DNA of 64,000 nt, from assembly GCF_003096555.1 (NCBI RefSeq), contig NZ_QEKM01000001.1:1054001-1118000 (forward strand). The letters run 5' to 3'. The first letter of the stretch is position 1. Every line of letters begins with the position of its first letter. Source of the stretch: Simplicispira sp. 125. Its GTDB lineage: Bacteria; Pseudomonadota; Gammaproteobacteria; Burkholderiales; Burkholderiaceae_C. The notes beneath the pieces were generated by a model, which was given only the letters and a program-made list of their open reading frames with translations, was not told the origin of the DNA and searched no databases. The position numbers and the translations under genes were made by a program. Positions 35,297 to 42,119 of this stretch are shown here, piece after piece.

Positions 35297-36160
35297 TTAC
35301 CGGTATTTTTCTTCTAGCGCATCCCACCCAGGTTTGCCCACCAGGCGCTGGCGTTCGGCAAACGGCGTGACCAGGGCGGGGTCTTCACGCAGGCTGTGGG
35401 TGTCGCGCAGCACCGTCAGCGCTTTTTGCATGCCGGCCACAGCGGCTTGCAGGGCGGCGTTGGCGTACAACACCAGGCCATAGCCCAGGCCGCCCAGCTC
35501 GTCAGCGCCGAAGAGGGGTGTTTTGCCGCCGATCACCATATTCATCAGCTGGGGCTTGTCCAGGCGCTGGGGCAGGGCGCGGATTTCGCTCTCGGTGGTG
35601 ACGGCTTCCACGAACAGAATGTCGGCGCCGGCTTCGCTGTAGCGCTGGGCGCGCTCCACCGCAGCCTCGAAACCATGCATGGCGCAGGCATCGGTGCGGG
35701 CCATGATGAGGGTGTCGCCATTGCGCCGGGCATCGGTAGCCGCCTTGATTTTGCCGACCATCTCGGCGGCCGATAGGACTTCCTTGCCGTTGAAATGCCC
35801 GCAGCGCTTCGGTGAAACCTGGTCTTCGAGCTGGATGCAATCGGCCCCGGCGCGCTCAAGCGTGCGCACGGCGTGGTAGGTGTTGAGCGCGTTGCCAAAG
35901 CCGGTGTCGGCGTCCACGATCAGCGGCAGCTCCACGGCGTCGTGGATGCGGGCGGTGTGGTCGGCAATGTCCGTGAGGCCCATGAACGCCTGGTCGGGCA
36001 GGCCGAACCACATGTTGGTCACCCCGGCGCCAGTGACGTAGATCGCCTCATACCCCAGGTCGGCCACCACGCGGGCAGAAAGGGCGTTGAACGCGCCGGG
36101 CACGATGACGCCACGGCGCGCGTTGGCCAGGGCCTTGAGTTGTTGTTGGGTGCTGGTCAT
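35297..36160 (-). CDS. Isocitrate lyase/PEP mutase superfamily protein, PrpB-like
   Basis: 287 residues. A TIM-barrel lyase: 'PGAFNALSARVVADLGYEAIYVTGAGV' at the N-terminus, the Mg-site block 'LPLIVDADTGFG' and the active-site loop 'QLEDQVSPKRCGHFNGKEV' with the catalytic Cys of the KRCGH motif. Family members include 2-methylisocitrate lyase (PrpB), oxaloacetate decarboxylase and carboxy-PEP mutase. Position next to prpR, under an apparent sigma-54 promoter, favours a methylisocitrate-lyase role, but the sequence is not a textbook PrpB. Start at ATG 36160; the longer frame is not family-like. Confidence 0.85.
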   Translation of the reverse strand: MTSTQQQLKALANARRGVIVPGAFNALSARVVADLGYEAIYVTGAGVTNMWFGLPDQAFMGLTDIADHTARIHDAVELPLIVDADTGFGNALNTYHAVRTLERAGADCIQLEDQVSPKRCGHFNGKEVLSAAEMVGKIKAATDARRNGDTLIMARTDACAMHGFEAAVERAQRYSEAGADILFVEAVTTESEIRALPQRLDKPQLMNMVIGGKTPLFGADELGGLGYGLVLYANAALQAAVAGMQKALTVLRDTHSLREDPALVTPFAERQRLVGKPGWDALEEKYR

Positions 36161-36217
36161 GCAATGTCCTTGTCTCAATTGGTGTGAAGGCCTGTGGCAC
36201 AGGCGCGTACGAACTAT

Positions 36218-36233
36218 TGCAATCCTTGTGCCA
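36218..36233 (-). promoter_or_regulatory. Sigma-54 promoter of the PrpB-like gene
   Basis: On the minus strand TGGCACAAGGATTGCA: the -24 GG and -12 GC are exactly 10 bases apart, matching TGGCAC-N5-TTGCA. It sits about 58 bases upstream of the lyase start codon and next to the gene for a sigma-54 activator. Confidence 0.85.
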
Positions 36234-36272
36234 AGCACCTCCCGTTAGCGTTGCGATGCGCAAGTGCTTATG

Positions 36273-36306
36273 AAGCAAAGGTTTTTGGCACCTGAGTACT
36301 TTGCTT
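36273..36306. promoter_or_regulatory. Inverted repeat, candidate PrpR upstream activating site
   Basis: AAGCAAAG (36273-36280) and CTTTGCTT (36299-36306), 8-base arms with an 18-base spacer, 40-73 bases upstream of the sigma-54 promoter. Confidence 0.45.
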
Positions 36307-36329
36307 TTCTCAATTTTCTTTTCGCGGTG

Positions 36330-36343
36330 TTTCAAAATTGAAA
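36330..36343. promoter_or_regulatory. Palindrome at the prpR start, candidate autoregulatory site
   Basis: TTTCAA-AA-TTGAAA, perfect 6-base arms, ending 2 bases before the proposed prpR start codon. Confidence 0.5.
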
Positions 36344-36345
36344 TA

Positions 36346-38328
36346 ATGCATTGCATGATTGAAGCGACCGCGCATTCCTCCGCCCTTGCCTTGCCCCGCA
36401 TCGTTACCGTCGGCCGCCACCGCATCGGCCGGGTGCTGGAGCGCGTGGCCGAGCTCTTCGCCGGCCAGGCGCATATCGAACACATCAGCGCCTCGTTCGA
36501 CACCGCCGTGGACGCCGTGCGGGCCCTGCACGCACGCGCGCCCATCGATACGCTGGTCGTGGCCGGGGCCAGCGGCGCCTGGATGCGCGAGCGCGTGGAC
36601 ATTCCCGTCGCCATGGTCGAGGTGCGCGGCTTTGATCTGCTGGGGGCGCTGGCGCGTGCCCGTGCGCTGTCGCCGCGCGTGGCGCTGGTCACGTTTGGCG
36701 CGCCGTCCGAGCAGCTGGCCCAGTTCGACGCCCAGTTTGGCGCCGGCATTGCCCAGTTCAGCTACCACGGGCCCGAAGACGCCGCCGCCTGCGTGCAGGC
36801 CATGCAAGCCGCCGGCATCGGCGCCGTGGTGGCGCCGGGGCTGGTGGCCGACCTGGCCGAAGAGGCCGGCATGGCCAGCGTGCTGCTCTATTCAGACGCC
36901 GCCGTTCAGCAGGCGCTGCAAGAGGGCGTGCTGCTGGCGCGCCAGCGCCTGGCCGAGCGCGCGCGCCACCAGCGGCTGCAGACCATCCTGGGCCAGCTGC
37001 AAGACGGCGTGGTGGCCGTGGACTGCGCGCAGCGCATCCAGGCGCTGAACCCGGCCATGGCGGCCCTGCTGGGCACGCCGGCCGAGCAGTTGCACGGCCG
37101 CACGCTGGGCGCCGTGGCCCCGCAGCTGGACATGGCCGGCACCCTGCGCCACCAACAAAGCAGCGAAGACGTGGTGCAACTGGCCACGCGCACCCAGGTC
37201 GTGCGCCGCGCCCCCATCGTGGAAAACGGCGTGCTCACCGGCGCGCTGCTGGTCTGCCGCGACCCGCAGGTCATCCAGAACGCCGACCGCCACCTGCGCG
37301 CCAACCAGCGCCAGCGCAGCGCGGGCGTGCGCTGGCGCATAGCCGACTGCGTGGGCGACAGCCCCGCCATGCAGCGCCTGCGCGCGCTGGCGCACCAGTG
37401 CGCGGGGAGCGACGCCACCGTGCTTATCCTGGGCGAGAGCGGCACCGGCAAAGAGCTGGTGGCCCAGGGCATCCATCGTGCCAGCCGCCGCGCCTTGCAG
37501 CCCTTTCTGGCCGTCAACTGCGCCGCTTTAGGCGAAAGCCTGCTGGAGAGCGAACTGTTCGGCTACGAAGAAGGCGCCTTCACCGGCGCGCGCCGGGGTG
37601 GCAAGACCGGGCTGATCGAAGCGGCGCACACCGGCACCCTGTTCCTGGACGAAATCGGCGACATGCCGCTGGCCCTGCAATCGCGCCTGCTGCGCGTGCT
37701 GCAAGAGCGCGAAGTGCTGCGCGTGGGCGCGACCACGCCCGTGCCGGTCGATGTGCGCGTGATCGCCGCCACCCACGCCGACCTGGGCGCGCAGGTCGAA
37801 AAAAGCCTGTTTCGCCGCGACCTGTATTACCGCCTGGCCGTGCTGCGCCTGGCCACGCCCGCCCTGCGCGAGCGCAGCCCGCAAGACGTCGCCCACCTGG
37901 CCCAGGCCCTGCTGCAGCGGCGCCTGAATGCCGCTGCGGATGCGCCCACCGATGCGCCGCCGCCTGCCGCTGCCATCCACACGCTGCTGGCCGCCGTGCT
38001 ACAGCGCGCCCAGGGCCACACCTGGCCCGGCAACGTGCGCGAACTGGAAAACTGGGTAGAGCGGGTGCTGGCCTGCCAGGGCTATGTGTGCGGTGCGCAA
38101 GGCGCGGTGGATGCGGCGCGGCTGTTGGAAGTTTTTCCGGAATGCGCCGAGCCGTTGCCTGTGGCCGCGCCCGCCGCCGCCCGCCCAATGCCATTGAAAG
38201 AAACCCGCCGCCGCGCCGAACAGCAGCGGGTGCAAGAGGTGCTGGAGTCCGTCAACGGCGACCAGCGGCAGGCTTGCGAGGTTTTGGGGATCAGCCGGGC
38301 TACGTTGTGGCGGAGGATGAAGGGGTAG
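36346..38328 (+). CDS. prpR: PrpR-type sigma-54-dependent propionate regulator
   Basis: About 660 residues in four parts: a PrpR_N sensor domain (about 20-185, 'PRIVTVGRHRIGRVLERVAELFAGQA'), a PAS-like segment (about 200-310), an AAA+ sigma-54 interaction domain with Walker A 'GESGTGKELVAQ', the sigma-54 contact loop 'EEGAFTGARRGG' and Walker B 'GTLFLDEIGDMP', and a C-terminal Fis-type HTH ('QACEVLGISRATLWRRMKG'). PrpR senses 2-methylcitrate and activates propionate catabolism. The start is ATG 36346 or 36355; ribosome sites are weak for both. It is divergent from the PrpB-like gene. Confidence 0.93.
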   Translation: MHCMIEATAHSSALALPRIVTVGRHRIGRVLERVAELFAGQAHIEHISASFDTAVDAVRALHARAPIDTLVVAGASGAWMRERVDIPVAMVEVRGFDLLGALARARALSPRVALVTFGAPSEQLAQFDAQFGAGIAQFSYHGPEDAAACVQAMQAAGIGAVVAPGLVADLAEEAGMASVLLYSDAAVQQALQEGVLLARQRLAERARHQRLQTILGQLQDGVVAVDCAQRIQALNPAMAALLGTPAEQLHGRTLGAVAPQLDMAGTLRHQQSSEDVVQLATRTQVVRRAPIVENGVLTGALLVCRDPQVIQNADRHLRANQRQRSAGVRWRIADCVGDSPAMQRLRALAHQCAGSDATVLILGESGTGKELVAQGIHRASRRALQPFLAVNCAALGESLLESELFGYEEGAFTGARRGGKTGLIEAAHTGTLFLDEIGDMPLALQSRLLRVLQEREVLRVGATTPVPVDVRVIAATHADLGAQVEKSLFRRDLYYRLAVLRLATPALRERSPQDVAHLAQALLQRRLNAAADAPTDAPPPAAAIHTLLAAVLQRAQGHTWPGNVRELENWVERVLACQGYVCGAQGAVDAARLLEVFPECAEPLPVAAPAAARPMPLKETRRRAEQQRVQEVLESVNGDQRQACEVLGISRATLWRRMKG

Positions 38329-38329
38329 G

Positions 38330-38873
38330 AGAATGAGGCTGCTCGCTGAAGTGGTTGTGCACTGTATGTGCGTTGTGGATGAGGGCCTTCGACCCAGAGC
38401 CGCCATTCAGATAAAAGCCGCAAAGCTGTCATTAAGCAAGACACCAAGAATCTCTGGGCTGGAGGCATCCTCGATGCCACTTGGTTGTGCGTGCCAGCGG
38501 CTACCCATCGCTCATTGGGCTGCATGGCCAGAAAACCCTCGACCTCCTACCATCCTATGTCTCGCGGATGCCACAAACCAGCCATTTCATAACACTCGCA
38601 CCCAGTACACATAGGTCTGCTCGGTGCGCAAGCTATAGTGTTTGTAATAAATTAACTCACGGACTCTAATCGGTGACTGTGTGGCGTCTAACCCAGGATG
38701 AAAGGCGGTTTTCAAGGTTGAATTTATTACTATATTTGCATATAGCATGCTTGCCGCAGATCTAGGCTATAAGCCATTTTTAAGTCTTCGTACCGCCAAT
38801 TTAGACCGCAGGCGTCAGAGATGGCCTGCGCGTTTATGCGGTCTATATTAAGTTATGCCCTGGAGTTTCTTCT
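38330..38873. other. AT-rich intergenic region between prpR and the SIR2 gene
   Basis: About 540 bases with no convincing gene. The G+C content falls from about 38.6 kb. Near the SIR2 start there is a hairpin, TAGACC (38802-38807) with GGTCTA (38840-38845), enclosing GCAGGC (38808-38813) with GCCTGC (38824-38829). Confidence 0.6.
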
Positions 38874-40178
38874 GTGAGTGAATATTTTGAAATCGCCTAT
38901 GCGACAGTATCCGGGAAGCTTTGCCTTTTCACTGGAACGGGATTCTCAAAGGCGGTGACCGACAATGAGGCCCCAAGTTGGCAAGGACTACTGGAGTCAA
39001 TCTGTGATCTGACGCCAGAGCCTGCAAGCCTCAAAGCTGCGCTTTTCCCTCCAGGTGAAAAAAATGTCCTCAGTCTTGAGGAAGCGGCCCAAGTAATTGC
39101 CATCGAGCTATCTAAGGTCGATAAGAATATTCACGAAGAGATTGCCGCCAGAATTCGTGCACTCACCCTTAAAGGTGATAACTCTGCCGTTCAGGATTTC
39201 CTGTCAAAAAGAACGTTTAAGGTCGCCACTACAAACTATGACAAGCTTATCGAAGACCTTTCAGGTGAAGCCGACTGCCACTCGCTGACGCCGGGGCTAC
39301 CCATCCCTCGATCACAATCCAGAGTGAAGATCTACCATGTTCACGGGTCGATTGACTCATACGAAAACATGGTCGTGACATCCGACGATTACTTCCGCTT
39401 CATAAATAGCGAATCGTATTTTTCGAGAAAATTGAGTACCGTTCTCCACGAGAACACCGTCGTTATTATTGGGTATTCCCTTGGGGATAATAACTTAAAA
39501 GCGATTATCAGCGACTACAAGGGATTCTCGAGAAGTCATGTAATTGGGTCGAATATTTTTCTAATATCTCGATCTAAGGTTGACCAGCATATCAAGGACT
39601 ATTACGCTCACTGTTACGGCATTCGGGTTCTCGACAGAATAGAAGTGCATGACTTCTTTAAGTCGCTCAACGCTGCCCTGCCAGAGGCTGAAAAACGTTT
39701 CGCTAAGTCTATCGATAACATTCGGAAGGTGGTTTTTGAAAATCTTAGCTTCAAAAAAGACTACCTAAAAATTGAGAACTCTTTCTTTGAAATCGTATCG
39801 TCTCTTGCTGCGATCGGCGTTAGCATAAATGACTCCCGTGTAGTGAAAGCGCTTGGAGACATAATAAGATCAAAGACAGAGCTTACTCAAGAAAGTGGGG
39901 CCTGGGTTCAATACGAGCATCTGGCTAGATGGCTGGCCTATTTATCTAGCATTCTTGAATTGAAGGGCACATCAATAGAGCAGATTTATTTGGAGGCTGC
40001 GTGTCGTTCCATGAAGAGTATGAGAAAGGAACTCTACATTGGTTACTCATGGCATGCATACAAGTCGTGGAGCAGCCGCTGGCCCGGAATAATTGCGTCT
40101 AATAGGGCGCTCATTCGAAAGCATATAGAAGCGAATACGACTTGGCCAGATGCGTTGGCTGTAGTGAGAAGTGCTTAG
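38874..40178 (+). CDS. SIR2-family protein, candidate stand-alone defence NADase
   Basis: 434 residues. The N-terminal half is a SIR2-like NAD-binding domain: 'LFTGTGFSKA' (GTGFSKA at 21-27), 'ATTNYDKLI' with the conserved Asn-Tyr-Asp (121-123), 'VKIYHVHGSID' with the catalytic-type His (157), and 'GYSLGDNNLKAI' (200-211). Zinc-binding cysteines of protein deacylases are absent, as in NAD-hydrolysing defence SIR2 proteins. Residues about 230-434 are helical and match no family I recognise. The GTG start has GGAG 8 bases upstream. Composition is much more AT-rich than neighbours and no partner gene lies beside it. Confidence 0.85.
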   Translation: MSEYFEIAYATVSGKLCLFTGTGFSKAVTDNEAPSWQGLLESICDLTPEPASLKAALFPPGEKNVLSLEEAAQVIAIELSKVDKNIHEEIAARIRALTLKGDNSAVQDFLSKRTFKVATTNYDKLIEDLSGEADCHSLTPGLPIPRSQSRVKIYHVHGSIDSYENMVVTSDDYFRFINSESYFSRKLSTVLHENTVVIIGYSLGDNNLKAIISDYKGFSRSHVIGSNIFLISRSKVDQHIKDYYAHCYGIRVLDRIEVHDFFKSLNAALPEAEKRFAKSIDNIRKVVFENLSFKKDYLKIENSFFEIVSSLAAIGVSINDSRVVKALGDIIRSKTELTQESGAWVQYEHLARWLAYLSSILELKGTSIEQIYLEAACRSMKSMRKELYIGYSWHAYKSWSSRWPGIIASNRALIRKHIEANTTWPDALAVVRSA

Positions 40179-40328
40179 GCATAACCCATCACTCCACCGG
40201 ACCTACCACGGCAGGCCTAGGAATTCAGACGCTGAGTACCCGCTTCTTTTTACCTCTAGCGGCGACTCCTGGCCGCGAGCAGAAGCTCAGTCAGGCTCTG
40301 GGCCTCAGATAAATTCGTTGCGTAGCTA

Positions 40329-40359
40329 AAGGCGCTGGAATAAAAAATTCCAGCGCCTT
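40329..40359 (+). terminator. Terminator downstream of the SIR2 gene
   Basis: AAGGCGCTGGAAT / ATTCCAGCGCCTT, 13-base perfect stem with an AAAAA loop, followed by CTGCTTTTT. It lies between convergent genes. Confidence 0.75.
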
Positions 40360-40381
40360 CTGCTTTTTGTGCACATCATTT

Positions 40382-40432
40382 TTGATAGCTGCTAGCGCAC
40401 GTCTATCAAGCGTTTCAGGGGTATTTCATATA
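40382..40432. repeat. Dispersed palindromic element
   Basis: TTTGATAGCTGCTAGCGCA ... TCAAGCGTTTCAGGGG, between the SIR2 gene and the end of prpF. Confidence 0.75.
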
Positions 40433-40473
40433 AAAATACTCAACGCCTGCCGCAGCCGCACAACGGCACCGCG

Positions 40474-41679
40474 TCACCCGCTCACCCCCTCCAAAACCTC
40501 CCCCGGCACCCGCACCCACCCTTCCATCAAAACCCGCGCGCTGCGGCCCATCAGGGCTTTGGTGACTTGCCACTGGCCGTTGACCTGCTCTGCCTCGGCG
40601 CCCACGCGCAGCGTCCCCGAGGGGTGGCCAAAACGCACGGCGGTGCGGGTGCCACCCCCAGCCGCCTGGTTCACCAGCGTTCCCGGAATGGCGGCAGCGG
40701 CGCCGATGGCGACGGCGGCGGTGCCCATCATGGCGTGGTGCAGTTGGCCCATGGACAGGGCGCGCACCAGCAAATCCACATCAGCGGCGCGCACGGTTTT
40801 GCCGCTGGACGCGGCGTAATTGGCCGGCGGCGCCACGAACGCCACCTTGGGCGTGTGCTGGAGGGCGGCGGCGTGGCCGGTGTGCGCTATGAGCCCCATG
40901 CGCACGGCGCCGTGGGCGCGGATGGCCTCGAAGCGGGCGAGGGCCTGCGGGTCGCCGTTGATGGCGCCTTGCAGCTCGGTGCCGGTGTAGCCCAGGTCGG
41001 CGGCGTTGACGAAGATGGTCGGGATGCCGGCGTTAACCATCGTCACCTGCAGCGCGCCGCCCGGCACCACGGACGCGGGCACTTCGAGCGTGTCCACCAC
41101 GTTGCCGGTCGGGAACAGAGCGCCTTCGGCGGCGGGGTGGATGAATTCGAGCTGCACCTCGGCGGCGGCAAAGGCCACGCCGTCGAGTTCAAAGTCGCCC
41201 GTTTCCTGCACCTGGCCGTCGGTGATGGGCACGTGGGCGACGATGGTTTTGCCGATGTTGGCCTGCCAGATGCGCACGGTTGCCATGCCGCTCTGCGGGA
41301 TGCGCGCGGCGTCGATCAGGCCCATGTGGATGGCGCAGGGGCCGACTGCTGCTGAGAGGTTGCCGCAGTTGCCGCTCCAGTCCACCAAAGGCCGGTCGAT
41401 GCTGACTTGGCCAAACAGGTAGTCCACGTCGTGGCCGGGGCGGGTGCTTTGGCTCAGGATCACGGCCTTGCTGGTGCTGGACGAGGCGTTGCCCAGGCCG
41501 TCGATCTGCTTGCCATAGGGGTCGGGGCTGCCGAGCACGCGCAGCAGGAGGGCATCGCGCACGGCGCCGGGCTGGCGGGCGGCTTCTGGCAGGTCTTGCA
41601 GGCGGAAGAACACGCCCTTGCTGGTGCCGCCGCGCATATAGGTGGCGGGGATTTTGATTTGGGGGGCGAAGCGGGTCAT
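40474..41679 (-). CDS. prpF: 2-methylaconitate cis-trans isomerase PrpF
   Basis: 401 residues of the PrpF family (diaminopimelate-epimerase fold). 'IPATYMRGGTSKGVFFRLQDLP' is the signature N-terminus, and 'YLFGQVSIDRPLVDWSGNCGNLSAAVGPCAIHMGL' holds the conserved catalytic region. PrpF works together with AcnD to convert 2-methylcitrate to 2-methylisocitrate in propionate degradation. It is downstream of acnD on the same strand but separated from it by 400 bases containing repeat elements and a REP-like hairpin, so co-transcription is possible but not assured. Confidence 0.95.
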   Translation of the reverse strand: MTRFAPQIKIPATYMRGGTSKGVFFRLQDLPEAARQPGAVRDALLLRVLGSPDPYGKQIDGLGNASSSTSKAVILSQSTRPGHDVDYLFGQVSIDRPLVDWSGNCGNLSAAVGPCAIHMGLIDAARIPQSGMATVRIWQANIGKTIVAHVPITDGQVQETGDFELDGVAFAAAEVQLEFIHPAAEGALFPTGNVVDTLEVPASVVPGGALQVTMVNAGIPTIFVNAADLGYTGTELQGAINGDPQALARFEAIRAHGAVRMGLIAHTGHAAALQHTPKVAFVAPPANYAASSGKTVRAADVDLLVRALSMGQLHHAMMGTAAVAIGAAAAIPGTLVNQAAGGGTRTAVRFGHPSGTLRVGAEAEQVNGQWQVTKALMGRSARVLMEGWVRVPGEVLEGVSG

Positions 41680-41705
41680 GGGGTGGCGGGGATTGGGTTT
41701 TTCGA

Positions 41706-41757
41706 ATTTGATAGCTGCTAGCGCTTGTGGGTATTGGGCTAGAGGCTAATTTTGTTG
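41706..41757. repeat. Dispersed palindromic element
   Basis: TTTGATAGCTGCTAGCGCTT at the left and GGGCTAGAGGCTAATTTTG at the right, one of the best-preserved copies, upstream of prpF. Confidence 0.85.
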
Positions 41758-41857
41758 TGAATGTGCTGTTTTTGATTGCCGTTCGATCTGATCCTGTTGA
41801 GAACAACTGGGGTCAAGCAGTCAACATATTCACCGCCGTGCCCTGCGTTCCGGCATC

Positions 41858-41903
41858 GGGGTCAGAGCACGAGTTTCGCTTTGCGAAATCGTGATCCGAC
41901 CCC
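41858..41903. repeat. REP-like hairpin
   Basis: GGGGTC ... CACGA-GTTTCGC, TTT loop, GCGAAA-TCGTG ... GACCCC: a 46-base imperfect palindrome of the kind mobilised by REP-associated transposases. A half copy, CACGAAACCGTGGTCTGACC, follows at 41956-41975. No transposase gene is nearby. Confidence 0.75.
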
Positions 41904-42064
41904 ACTGCCTGCGTCGCTCGCGTGCGCTGTCTGAGGCAGGAACCTGATTACGCTGCACGAAACCGTGGTCTGACCCGCATGCCTGCGCCCGACCTTAATG
42001 CCTGCGTTGCTCGTGTGCGCGCTGTGGGAGCGGGAGCAACACGGGGGCGGCAGTTGGCATGCGG

Positions 42065-42119
42065 ATTTGATAGCTGCCAGCGCTTGTCACGCCTGGGTTA
42101 GAGCCTTATTTGGCTCATT
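42065..42119. repeat. Dispersed palindromic element overlapping the 3' end of acnD
   Basis: TTTGATAGCTGCCAGCGCTT at the left; the right half encodes the last ten residues of AcnD (NEPNKALTQA) and its stop codon. Confidence 0.8.

Noticed and set aside
36284..36306. Second sigma-54 promoter (TGGCAC ... TTTGCT) on the plus strand driving prpR
   Set aside because: The GG and GC dinucleotides are 14 bases apart instead of 10, so it does not fit sigma-54 spacing.
38333..38614. 93-codon frame between prpR and the SIR2 gene
   Set aside because: No ribosome site, no family resemblance, and composition changes along it; treated as intergenic.
40179..40330. Possible attC site downstream of the SIR2 gene (starts GCATAACCC)
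   Set aside because: The left end looks like an attC core, but no matching GTTRRRY right end or bulged long stem follows, unlike the two sites at 21.8 and 22.7 kb.
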